DNA from: Tethya wilhelma
Lineage: Eukaryota; Porifera; Demospongiae; Tethyida; Tethyidae
Assembly: GCA_964030475.1 (NCBI GenBank)
Contig: CAXIPT010000002.1
Location: forward strand, 392,138-456,137
Reading direction: 5' to 3'
DNA: 64,000 nt
Shown: piece after piece, positions 35,068 to 46,264 of the stretch
Numbering within the stretch: the first letter of the stretch is position 1
How the letters are laid out: every line of letters starts with the position of its first letter
Notes under the pieces: model-generated
Seen by the model: the letters and a program-made list of their open reading frames with translations, nothing else
The model's database searches: none
What the model was told of the DNA's origin: nothing
Program-made: the position numbers and the translations under genes

Positions 35068-35356
35068 GGGCTATATAAAATGTATGATATTGCTCTGAAA
35101 GTGTAGTTGCATGTTCTTCAGGAATGAACCATTGTGTTCATTTATCTCTTATTGTTGTATACTGTGAGGTTCGTTTATTGTATTGCATTCGTTTCAAGCT
35201 CTCTGTATTGTGTTGCGCCATTCATCTGTTTTCTGAAACTGTTCACTAACATCTGTTCATGCTCCTTAACTGTATTATTGTGTTCATTTATTGCAAATTT
35301 TGTTTCATGCTCACGATCTATATTGTGCACTAGTTTTATTATCATGGCTTCTAAAA

Positions 35357-35445
35357 AAGTAGAGAATGAAAATGAAAATGTCGAGAATGGAAATGGAAAA
35401 ATCGAGAATGGAAATGGGAAAATCAAGAATGGAAATGTTAGTTGA
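35357..35445 (+). repeat. Short tandem repeat coding Glu/Asn/Gly/Lys
   Basis: About three 21-base units (AATCGAGAATGGAAATGGG and variants) inside a small frame starting MASKKVENENENVENG at 35344. Repeat-driven; a real protein is doubtful. Confidence 0.6.
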
Positions 35446-35449
35446 TTTT

Positions 35450-36517
35450 GAAATGGCCCTTCTGGGCCATGGTACAATTCTATGTAATCCACGTTTAGAG
35501 ATTGCAATTTTATCATGCAAAATTGCGTAATTTGCGGGTAATCGGTTAACGCGTCAACTGCGTAGTTTGCAACACTCATGTGCTGATGCACGTCAACTAC
35601 GTATAATCGGATATATTAACCAATAATTGATGAGTTAGCTTGCTTCCGTTGGATCATAAACTACAGAATACGATGCTCAATAATCACTAAACAATCATGT
35701 TTTGTTTCATGATCACAATAATTATTCATCATGTAATCGATTCCGATCCAAAATATTGAACCTTAAACATGTAAAATAAGGGTGCATCTGTTCAATATCC
35801 AAAATTTCCCTAGATTGTCATACAAATGAACCAATGGTTTTGAAATTTTGTGTACAAAACAACAGAGCACTTGCATAATTAGTTTTTGATGTATCAATGA
35901 GCTAGAGTACAATTTGTTGAGCGACCAATGTACATTATACAAAGTCATTTGTTTATGCTAGATATGAGTGTATCTTCATCACCAGCTTTGTCTAAAACTA
36001 AGCTTTTTCAGTGTATGCTTTGTATTGCTGCTATTTTCTCGATACCTGAGTTGCTACCAAATGTTCATGCCCTCCCTGTGGATCCTGTGCATGGATCAGA
36101 CAGATTCAGCTAAACACTTATCGTGCATGAACACCCCTACAGGCACAATTAAGTGAAGTACCTTTAGGAAAAATTCAACTTGATTGATAAGATTTTTGAT
36201 GGCGATGTAAGAAGTATTGCATTCGCTATTGGTCCAGATTGTCTTAATTTGTCCAAAGGAAAAAACTTTCTACAGCATGTGGCCTAGTTTTGTTCTCTTT
36301 AAATGTTCCTACACATAAATAAGGAAATTCAGCAACCTCAAAATGTTATCCATGCAGTATATAATTCCAGGCTTCAAAGAACCTCGCAACATTGACCCAT
36401 GGATGTATAGAAATTGTAGCTGAAGATGTCAGATCTTTAAATACATAGTGTTCAGATATACGATGCACACGGTCATGGCTACTGAGGGCTTCAATTCTAC
36501 TATGTGTACCTGTATTG
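35450..36517. other. Non-coding part of the duplicated block
   Basis: Short open frames on both strands. One minus-strand frame near 36350-36515 (HDRVHRISEHYVFKDLTSSA) has protein-like composition but is cut by the N at 36518 and carries no known motif. Confidence 0.4.
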
Positions 36518-36518
36518 N

Positions 36519-37299
36519 CGGTGATACTTGCAATCAGGTCCCCATTTGGAATATCAGTAGCAGGAAGATTGAACTTCTTGATTTCCAGATTTGGTAGCTC
36601 AACCATAAGTTTTAGGGGGTTTTTGAGCTGCAGTCCGAAATATGATGGTTTATGGCCGATTGTTGATTTTCTTCGGCCAGCGCTAAATGTCGTCAGGAAA
36701 CCTTACAGGTGAGTGGGCGGGGCTTGAAGTCTGCACAACCCAGTATAACTTTTCATGGGCTATCTTGTGGTACCAAACTTGGAGTAGTTGCACCAGCTGG
36801 TAGGTCAAAAATCGCGCCCGAATTCGATGGTGGCCGATAATTGGTGGCTTACTCTACATGGGCTGATAGCACGAGGCAGCACAAGTAATATGTGCATGCG
36901 CGGCAACTACAAATAGGCGTGGCGTTCATTGATTAACTACGTTTAACTCCGTTAAACCTCATTTACATACTATCCACTTTGCAGCAATTATGATAAAGCC
37001 CTAAGTGCGTGTTTACTATTTTTGTAGTCGCGGGTACATCACGGTCAGATAGATCTTTACGTAAAATAAGGAAAATTGCCATGATTAACTCACGGGAGAT
37101 TTTACGTGACCTGTCCCATGGGAGATTTTACGTGACCTGTCCCATGGGTTAATCATGGGAGAGTTTTACGTGACTTCTACCCTGATTCAATCATGGCATG
37201 ATTTTGCGTCATATGGAAAACGTTACCACTAATATATGATGGAATATTAATATGGGAAGCTTTTACATAAGTACTCTGACCTTGCATAAAATCTCCCCA
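36519..37299. other. Unique segment after the N at 36518
   Basis: No gene recognised. 37095-37160 holds a GGGAGATTTTACGTGACC unit in tandem, and inverse forms (CCTTACGTAAAATCTCCCC) recur near 38413 and 38510, so a dispersed or foldback repeat surrounds the second composite unit. Confidence 0.5.
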
Positions 37300-37304
37300 T
37301 CATA

Positions 37305-38360
37305 CGTACGGTAGTACGTATAGTAGGAATGGGCCGCATGTCCCATAGACACAATACAAAATGTTTATAACCATAAAAATCTAACAAAACAAAGTTTAGC
37401 CTTTAAACTTGCCCAGAAGCTCTCCTAGACAGATTACCAACAGCATATAACGCCTAAGGCTCACAGATACTTTCCTAAGCACTCGGAGCAGAGTGCTAGT
37501 CAGAAGCTACACCCACGCAATTTGTTCTCACTTACTCACTGACTTACTTGAACGAGATTTCCAGGAAAACAAAAGACACTGAGGTGGTTTTGAATACACG
37601 AAGTAACTTCTTTTCACCCGGACTAGCGTCTTTTACACTTGTTTACTGCCAAAATGTACTAAAACAAGATCTAGAAACTTAGCCTATAAATTTGTGTACT
37701 TCAGTGCAGCCATCTTATGAAGTTATGGAGGTAGAGTTCAAAGGTCGTTATCTATCCACGTGGCATTTAATGCGCATGCGCATTAGCCTAGTTTAGCTTT
37801 ATGAAAACAGTTACTGCTACCCAAGCTTTTTGTAGGGACTAACCAGTCTCTGATAGTCTCCACACTTTAGTGTTGAAAAAAAGTGAATGAACAAGTATAG
37901 TAAAAATTTCATAAAAATTAGTGGGGTAGGAATAGGCAGTGCTGTAAAACAATGCAAGGCATGCATGTCGCAATTTCGGCACATGACTACTTCATTTTTA
38001 TGTCCAAGTCTTGCAATTTAACCTAAGAGTTTTGAGGGTTAACTGAAACAATAACATTTCTTAAGTAAATTGCCTGCTTATGTACTTTAGCTAACTTAGC
38101 TATAGCCATGCAATGTATACTGTGATTGGCTTGCACAATCTATGACATCAAGCCATTATTATAATAATATCAATGGGCATGTACAGCATTGTTTGAACCA
38201 TATCAGTACTTATTCTATATGACTGGATGCATGAGGAATCGAAAATGAAAATGAAGTAGTCATGTGCCGAAATTGCGACATGCATGCCTTGTTTCCTTAC
38301 TTTTTACAGCATTGCCCATTCCTACCCCACTAATTTTTATGAAATTTTTACTATACTTGT
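37305..38360 (-). mobile_element. Composite 1.1 kb mobile unit, copy 2 (inverted relative to copy 1)
   Basis: 37305-37890 is the reverse complement of the 20.4-21.0 kb flank, including ATGCGCATGCGCAT near 37770 and the TACGGTAGTACG palindrome near 37310. 37891-38360 is the foldback element with ACAAGTATAGTAAAAATT arms. The interior of the foldback also aligns in the same relative direction as in copy 1. The two copies differ by many substitutions and small indels, so they are not recent duplicates. Confidence 0.7.
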
Positions 38361-38619
38361 AATAATATAACTGTCTATATTCAAACATGTGGTGATGTTT
38401 TAGACAAGAACTTTGACCTTACGTAAAATCTCCCCATATAATATCATTGGAAACTAATGTAGCCAGATTATACACCAATTGGATTCACTCCAAAGAAGTG
38501 TCCTTTGACCTTACGTAAAATCTCCCCATTTAAATCAGCACTAATTGGATTGTGGGATCTGCTTAAGTGAGAACAAAACTCCCCAGTTATATTCTCCATT
38601 AAACAACTGGGGGTAGGGC

Positions 38620-39062
38620 CCAGCATATTATGCTCCAACTTTTTGTTATTATGCTATGCTCCAGTGCTCACAAAAGCATTGAATTATGCTCTCAAATACT
38701 ACGAATTATGCTCACTAGTATGCTCACTATATCTCATTTTTCTGGACCCCGGGTGCAACTGTTTTTAGTTCAGAACCCATTCTAATTGAAAGTGAGAATC
38801 TGGAGCAGTGTTAATTAACATTTAAAATTATATTAAACTCTGTTCCACTTTATCTAGGCCATATAGAGCATGCAGACCTACAATTATACAGCAATTAGTC
38901 TCTACTACTCTCTAACATGAATCTTGTGACTTCTGCACAGAGATCATATGATCCATTTTACAGTAGCATAAGACTATTCTTGCATCAATGCACTATTATG
39001 CTAGCATTATGCTCAATGCTTGCAAGTATCTATTATGCTCAAAATTATGCTAGCATAAAATG
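38620..39062. repeat. TTATGCTC-rich repeat
   Basis: The words ATTATGCT and TATGCTC recur more than ten times, and the two ends (GCATATTATGCTCC and ATTATGCTAGCATAA) are partly inverse. It could be a degraded foldback element. It runs up to the N at 39064. Confidence 0.5.
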
Positions 39063-39064
39063 CN

Positions 39065-41818
39065 TCTTGTTTCCTTCATGTATCAATTGACAGTAAGCAT
39101 GCAGACCCACGATAAATCCATCCAAGTTGCTTCGTATTACGTACAATAGTTGACAGGGAAACATATATACCGTGAACAGCAAGCAAGCCTTGCAACTGAG
39201 TTGCCGTAGTTTCGTTATCATTACGCATAGCTTCTTCAAGTAGCATAAGGATGGCAGGAGAAAGTTTCGGAGGGAGTCCTGAACCTGGTTTTCTACTAAT
39301 CGTACCAGATTTATGAAAAATTCAGAAACAGTCAAACTCCTTGCTTTGATACAATAATGCCATCTTCAAGAACTAAATATTCAACAATAGACGACACTCT
39401 AAGTCCTCTCCAATACAAACTAAGTATTTTCAGCTTACAATAGTCACTTAGAACCATGATTCAGAATGCACGTAAAGGCTTGATCAAAATAAACTGACTA
39501 AATCATGGCGTTCTTTTATATGAAAACGCTTAACGAAGCTTCGCGACAATCAGAAGCCATACTCAGGCGAATGCTCGCGAGCATGCACATATGTACTGTA
39601 TCCCATAGTTTACAGTAAGGGCGCACGCGGTAGAGCTCTACGAGGCACGTGCGTGTACATGACACACGCATCATCACATCACTCGCGAAAGGGATATAAC
39701 GAACTAATCGTGAGAAGTCGTGATCAGTGCGCAAACTTTTATCTGCAATGTACTGTATGCTAAATTTATTCAATATAATTATGTAAGAAGTATATGTGTA
39801 AAATTATTATTATTAAACTAAGGTGAAACTCTTTTTTGTGAAGAAAGTCAACATTTCTCTTTAGATTCTCCACAGTTAGTGTTAATGCCTACCTGTAACC
39901 CACCAATTATCCATTTGGACCTAAAACCGAAAAACATCTTGGTAGGATTGCTTACATACCGAAATAGCTACGCATTATACTTAGTATTGTCGCCATCCAG
40001 GTTGAGTCATGCAGGCAGTGGACATGTGTTTTTGGCCAATTTTGGACTAGGAAAAGTGTTGCATACTGGTATGCTACACTTCGGGAGGACAACAATTAAA
40101 GCAGGTACCCCAGCCTTTCAGTCTGCTGAGAAATTTAAGGGGAGGAGATAGGTCACAGGTCTGTGGCACTACCTCTTTGTTTCATATCCGTGAAACAGTA
40201 TGACAACAAATGTTGAATTTCTTGAGAAGACATGTGTCCAGTAGGCAGAAACTCTCCCTGGACTGCCACTTTCAGCATTATGGTATGCTCACTAATAGTA
40301 TCAGGCCAAACAGGCCTTTCTCCATACAACTCAAGAAAAATACAACTGATTGCATAGATGTCACAGTGGGGCTATATAAAATGTATGATATTGCTCTGAA
40401 AGTGTAGTTGCATGTTCTTCAGGAATGAACCATTGTGTTCATTTATCTCTTATTGTTGTATACTGTGAGGTTCGTTTATTGTATTGCATTCGTTTCAAGC
40501 TCTCTGTATTGTGTTGCGCCATTCATCTGTTTTCTGAAACTGTTCACTAACATCTGTTCATGCTCCTTAACTGTATTATTGTGTTCATTTATTGCAAATT
40601 TTGTTTCATGCTCACGATCTATATTGTGCACTAGTTTTATTATCATGGCTTCTAAAAAAGTAGAGAATGAAAATGAAAATGTCGAGAATGGAAATGGAAA
40701 AATCGAGAATGGAAATGGGAAAATCAAGAATGGAAATGTTAGTTGATTTTGAAATGGCCCTTCTGGGCCATGGTACAATTCTATGTAATCCACGTTTAGA
40801 GATTGCAATTTTATCATGCAAAATTGCGTAATTTGCGGGTAATCGGTTAACGCGTCAACTGCGTAGTTTGCAACACTCATGTGCTGATGCACGTCAACTA
40901 CGTATAATCGGATATATTAACCAATAATTGATGAGTTAGCTTGCTTCCGTTGGATCATAAACTACAGAATACGATGCTCAATAATCACTAAACAATCATG
41001 TTTTGTTTCATGATCACAATAATTATTCATCATGTAATCGATTCCGATCCAAAATATTGAACCTTAAACATGTAAAATAAGGGTGCATCTGTTCAATATC
41101 CAAAATTTCCCTAGATTGTCATACAAATGAACCAATGGTTTTGAAATTTTGTGTACAAAACAACAGAGCACTTGCATAATTAGTTTTTGATGTATCAATG
41201 AGCTAGAGTACAATTTGTTGAGCGACCAATGTACATTATACAAAGTCATTTGTTTATGCTAGATATGAGTGTATCTTCATCACCAGCTTTGTCTAAAACT
41301 AAGCTTTTTCAGTGTATGCTTTGTATTGCTGCTATTTTCTCGATACCTGAGTTGCTACCAAATGTTCATGCCCTCCCTGTGGATCCTGTGCATGGATCAG
41401 ACAGATTCAGCTAAACACTTATCGTGCATGAACACCCCTACAGGCACAATTAAGTGAAGTACCTTTAGGAAAAATTCAACTTGATTGATAAGATTTTTGA
41501 TGGCGATGTAAGAAGTATTGCATTCGCTATTGGTCCAGATTGTCTTAATTTGTCCAAAGGAAAAAACTTTCTACAGCATGTGGCCTAGTTTTGTTCTCTT
41601 TAAATGTTCCTACACATAAATAAGGAAATTCAGCAACCTCAAAATGTTATCCATGCAGTATATAATTCCAGGCTTCAAAGAACCTCGCAACATTGACCCA
41701 TGGATGTATAGAAATTGTAGCTGAAGATGTCAGATCTTTAAATACATAGTGTTCAGATATACGATGCACACGGTCATGGCTACTGAGGGCTTCAATTCTA
41801 CTATGTGTACCTGTATTG
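39065..41818 (+). repeat. Exact 2754-base direct duplication, copy 2
   Basis: Starts directly after the N at 39064 and matches 33764-36517. It contains the N-terminal part of the Tc1-type transposase, a second copy of the right terminal repeat (ending near 39757) and the kinase relic (39879-40368). Unlike copy 1 it continues into unique sequence at its right end. Confidence 0.95.
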
Positions 41819-43464
41819 GACTATTCTGGACAAAACAACTGTGACGGAGTCAAGGTATCATTGTATGAATGTTAAAATATTCACACACACACACACACAC
41901 ACGACATATGCACCACACTCACACTGCACACTCGCTGAATGTTGTTGGCAAGGCTATTTTCAGTCACGCAGTAAGCAATTTTACATCATTTCTTCCCAAC
42001 TCATCAGCAAAAGCACAAAAAGTAAGCATTTTCTAGCTAAGTCAATTTCAAGTTTTTGTAGCTTGCCCAAAATGTAACAAACTGTATCAAAGAGATAATT
42101 GTGTACTGAAAGATTCAAATCAGTTTGAAGTTTCAAAGAAATGTATCATCTTTGGCATAAAGAAGACCTTGCAAACAAAAACTAATAAGAGCTCATCTGG
42201 AAGAACATTTATACACAAGCTTTTGTTTTGTTACATTCCTTGTGGCCAACTCGCTCTCTATCATATGCTTCCTTGTTTACCTTAGTTTCTTGATCATTGG
42301 AAGAAATGAAATGTAAATCCTAGGCTTATATCTGATATTTAATGATTGGCATGTAAGGAATGATTTTGTAAGTTTGCGGAGCTTCATTCATATTCAGTTT
42401 GCTTGAGCCTAACACTAAACATATTATTGGTTTGAGCTCTACAAGTATGCAAAACACAGTATTGGAGCCATAATATTATGTACATGGTAATAAACAACCT
42501 TACAAGACATAAAAGGTTTAGAACTGCGATGTGATACTACTGAAATAAGGATATGAACATTAGCTTCAGGAAAAGTCTTCAATAGTATTTTCAGATACAT
42601 GCCTTATCCTGCTCGTATATTGTTACCAAATATGTTTTCTACAAATAGCTTGCTGAAACATGGTCTCGTGCGATAACTCAAAAGAACATCTGCAGTGATT
42701 TCAAAATATGTGGAATTTTCCTACACTGCCATAAACAGTATAGCTATTCTGAATGAAATAGATTGGTAATGGTAATTTGATACCAAAATGTTGTAGTTTT
42801 ACAACACAAGAGGAAGGAATACTAGGGATGCACAAAAGAAGTTGTCAATATAACACTCTACACCTGTACATGAAAAATCAAAGTTGTTTCGTTATCATTT
42901 TTGTCAAAATAATTACATTTAAATACTAAAAAGTTATTTTAATATCCAGTAACAGATCCTTCTATTTCAATTACACGTGGAATGACTTTTTAACGATGGT
43001 CAATGTATTTGTAACATTTTTGAATGGAAACAGTTTCCCAGAACAAACTTTTCATTTAGATTTGTTTGTGCCCATGCTAATCGTTTTGCTTTGTTTTGTT
43101 CTCGATCAGTTGACAGTATATGCACTGCCTTTGCAACAGTTTTTTGGGCTTTAGCTGTATTTCTAGTTTGCCTACCTTGTGAACTAGACTGGATGTGTTA
43201 AAGTGTGTGCCTGTTTATTCCTGGGCGAGCCCCATTGAATTACAACTGTCTGCATGTCTGTACGTATTTAGAGGAGGTAGGACGGGAGTGTGCCTTTGAG
43301 CTGGCAAGTCTCTTTTTTTTATACTAGAGGTACACTATATATAGTCCTCGCCGATCTTTCTCTGCATTTTTATGCTGAGCAAATTTCGTCAGTTATGAAA
43401 GCTGATTGGTCACTTCATTCTCTTGTCCTAGTTTCAAATACAATGTTTCCTCTTTAATTTGTAG
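41819..43464. other. Non-coding stretch, no gene recognised
   Basis: AT-rich with a short (CA)n tract at 41881-41902. No supported reading frame. Confidence 0.5.
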
Positions 43465-43506
43465 GCTGGTACAAGTTCTTAAAGTCATATTAGTATGGCT
43501 GATTCA
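43465..43506 (+). other. Possible decayed mini-exon
   Basis: TTTGTAG precedes and GTAAGTC follows a 42-base segment (GCTGGTACAAGTTCTTAAAG onward) that resembles the 33-base exon at 44417-44449, as do about 60 bases of upstream intron-like sequence. It has a stop in the phase used by the other copy. Confidence 0.35.
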
Positions 43507-43629
43507 GTAAGTCAATTTGGTGTGTGTATATATCTAGTTCATCTAATTTTGTTAAATTTATCAACATGACCTTGTGCGAAATTCCTGCCACACCCCATGA
43601 ATTGGTTGCATTGGACCCCGTCCACTTCC

Positions 43630-43680
43630 TAACGTATGTATAGTAGGAATTGGTCTCAGTCCCATTGCTTTGCTGGTGAA
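43630..43680. repeat. Fragment of the composite mobile unit end
   Basis: GTATAGTAGGAATTGG followed by TCCCATTGC matches the outer end of the 1.1 kb unit (GTATAGTAGGAATGGGCC) in shortened form. Confidence 0.4.
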
Positions 43681-44416
43681 TTAATGCTGACACATGGAAG
43701 AATGTATACTAATCTGAGCTTCAAACTAATCATATAAGATAAGTCAAAGTGATCATGCACAATTTTTTCTTTAAAGTATACATGTATTAAATGTGCTCTT
43801 CACCAGCATCTTGCTTGATGCTCAAAGTGTGGTTAAGTAAGTATACAGGACCTGGTGTGAATTTAACACCACCTGACCAGTGTTCCCTGGCTTTCCAAGA
43901 AGCGTTAAAGTTGTGATCAGCCACAAAGGTTACTCTTGCACCTTTGACTGTGCATATTTGTGCTTGCAAATATGCCATACACAACTAAAAATGTAATATG
44001 TTAGTCTCATACCCAATCCCCAATCCCCACCTTCTCAATGGCAAGGGAAAAGGGTCTGGTGAAACTCAACACATTTTTTGGTCCCTGGAAGTAAAAAAAT
44101 ATGTGTGTTCGAGTTTCACCAGACCCTTTTCCCTCACTGTGAGAGGGTCGTGTCTGGGCACGAGACTAGTACTACGAAAGTAATCTTGCAATGTCTAACT
44201 TCTGCTGGCAGGTGAAATCAGGTCGACTTTAGTGTGCAACCCTTATGGCTTGGAGGACATGAAATAGAAAGTCTTGCTCTTTTTACTTTGGAGCATTGTA
44301 TATACATGTACATAATATTATATGGTCAGACTAGAATCTGTTGTAAAAATTGTAAACCTAATTAGTAACTTCATTCTCTTGTCATAGTTTCAAAAGTTTT
44401 TCCTCTTTATTTGTAG

Positions 44417-44824
44417 GTTGGCACAACTTCCTCAAGTTCTGATTCACCAGTAAGTTGATTGGGTGACATGTACATGTATATATAGTGGACCCTCGGTTAT
44501 CCAGGCTATCATATACCCTTGACATAACCCATGTCATTTTTGAGGCCAAGTCTTCCCCATGTTTAACAATGGCAGCAAGGAAGGCCTGGTTTACAACGCT
44601 ACCTGTTCTGTATAGGTTTTGTTGTTGAAGAACAATGAATATCTCAAAAAATTTCTCCAGAAGGAAGATGTTCTACATGCGTCTACCTTTGCCAATGAGC
44701 AACTCTGCACCTGCTTTGACTCACTAGTAGAGTCAGTTGGTGGGAAGAGAGTTACCATACATAGCACCAAGACTTTGCTGACGATAAGCAATGAACCATA
44801 TGTTTATGACCATGCAGTCATTTA
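44417..44824 (+). CDS. Two candidate exons of an unidentified host gene
   Basis: A 33-base exon (44417-44449, VGTTSSSSDSP) lies between TTTGTAG and GTAAGTTG. A 166-base intron ends in TATAG at 44615. The next exon reads VLLLKNNEYLKKFLQKEDVL and on to EPYVYDHAVI, stopping with TAA at 44822. Both are in phase 0 and join without a stop. The second exon is rich in Leu, Lys and Glu with two Cys (LCTCF); no domain is recognised. Earlier exons would lie upstream and are not identified. Confidence 0.4.
44490..44560. repeat. Single pogo/Tigger-like terminus
   Basis: TAGTGGACCCTCGGTTATCC is the kind of end seen in Tigger-like elements. No matching inverted end was found in the window, so it is a fragment, located inside the intron of the candidate host gene. 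Confidence 0.35.
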
Positions 44825-44881
44825 AGACAAACACCAAGGTTGTTTTGAAAGAAAACAGACAGATTCAATTCGATTTTTTAG

Positions 44882-45110
44882 GTGGGGTTTATTGGAAGCT
44901 CTGTCAAGGAATCAGCGTTTATTTTCTGGATGCCAGCTTGCTGATATGGTAAGCTATGCAGTGATGTCCCCAGAAAATTATTGAAGAGTGGTATAAGTTG
45001 ATGTATTTTGAAATTTTAGACCCTCTTAGGTGCATTTTCAGCACACTTATTGGTTTTATATACATCAGGGTCTGACAAACGGCTTCAAGATTGGGTATAA
45101 TCCACAGGCN
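44882..45110 (+). other. Possible further exon, then unresolved sequence
   Basis: After TTTTTTAG, one frame reads GLLEALSRNQRLFSGCQLAD up to ATG|GTAAGC at about 44948. It lies after a stop of the previous exon, so it belongs to another transcript form or is chance. The block ends at an N and a T run (45110-45132). Confidence 0.25.
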
Positions 45111-45496
45111 TTTTTTTTTTTTTTTTTTTTCAGTTAACTCGAAATGGAATGTAATTATTCAACAAAAACAAAGTATAGCAGGAGTAAATCAAAGGGTGAA
45201 ATTGGTACCTGCGTATAATTATCGCTGTGGCTAGAGTACCGGTCACCGTAAACTAAGCTAAATATATTGCAGTCAATGGTGCCGGTACTTTAATGCAGCA
45301 CCGGCAAAATCCGGATACTGTATATTACGTAATTCTGCAATACAAAAGCAATAGGAAAGTATACGGACTACCGGTACTCTACAAGATTCTTGCAAAATTC
45401 TTGCACGCCTGCAAGAAAAATGGCCACTTTCTTGCAGTTTTGTGCAGTTTGGCAAAATTTTGCAATTTCTTGCAAAGTGAGCTTGCAAGAAATTTC

Positions 45497-45534
45497 TACC
45501 CGTGGGCGAATTCAATTCAAGAAACTAATTGAAA
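45497..45534. repeat. 38-base direct repeat, copy 1
   Basis: Identical to 46115-46152 over 38 bases (start TACCCGTGGGCGAATTCAAT). The bases just before this copy are rich in TTCTTGCA and TGCAAGAA words. Confidence 0.9.
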
Positions 45535-46114
45535 CTGAAGGCCACACAAGCCTTGCAGTACATTCAACTATACCTAGTGCTTAGCCATTATATTATGCAT
45601 GCATGAGATATATAATTTCTTCCACATTGTATGCCTGAGTGAAGCTATGACTATGGTTTATTGAATCAAATAGTCCTTCCACTTTCAATCACATGATCAT
45701 GAATCAGCACTCGGAAAATTCACATGCTAGATTACTGACACACAAGATCAGCAGGAATGGCCTAGAAGCATACTCTATTTCGTCTATTTGTCCCATCAAA
45801 AAGGCAGCTATAGGGACAAAGTCATGGTAAATACCTACATTTATACATTAATTAACAGTGATCTTAACGATCTTCAAGTGTAAATAGATATATTGTAATT
45901 GTAATTGTAATTGTAATAATAGCACTCCAAAGTAGGAGCAATAGGAACATACAAACAGTGTACATATAAGCATAATAATATTATTATAGTTATAAGATTA
46001 GTAAGTAATAGTAATTGCTATGAACAAATGAGGTTATTCGGTACACATAAAGTAGATCTCATCATCCAGGTGTCTGTTAACTGATCGGTTTAACCTGAAT
46101 ATATATATTCAGGT
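45535..46114. other. Segment between the 38-base direct repeats
   Basis: No gene. A short (ATTGTA)n tract near 45894-45918 resembles the simple tails of some non-LTR retrotransposons. Confidence 0.4.
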
Positions 46115-46152
46115 TACCCGTGGGCGAATTCAATTCAAGAAACTAATTGAAA
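46115..46152. repeat. 38-base direct repeat, copy 2
   Basis: Identical to 45497-45534; lies 25 bases before the N at 46177. Could be a target-site duplication or a contig-overlap artefact. Confidence 0.9.
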
Positions 46153-46264
46153 GGATTCGGAGGATTCAATGAAAAGNCCAGAGAAAGCAGCAAAACTTTC
46201 ATCAGTTTCATCCTGTATAGACAAAGACAAGATCCACAATAATATCTCAGCCTAAAACATACAC

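Larger units (their letters stand above)
33764..36517 (+). repeat. Exact 2754-base direct duplication, copy 1
   Basis: Every stretch compared matches 39065-41818 at a constant offset of 5301 with no difference seen. It ends directly before the N at 36518. It contains the right half of the Tc1-type element, the kinase relic and non-coding sequence. Confidence 0.95.

Noticed and set aside
36346..36606. 86-codon minus-strand frame over the N at 36518
   Set aside because: It joins sequence on both sides of a doubtful contig junction; the equivalent frame in the second copy has different upstream sequence.
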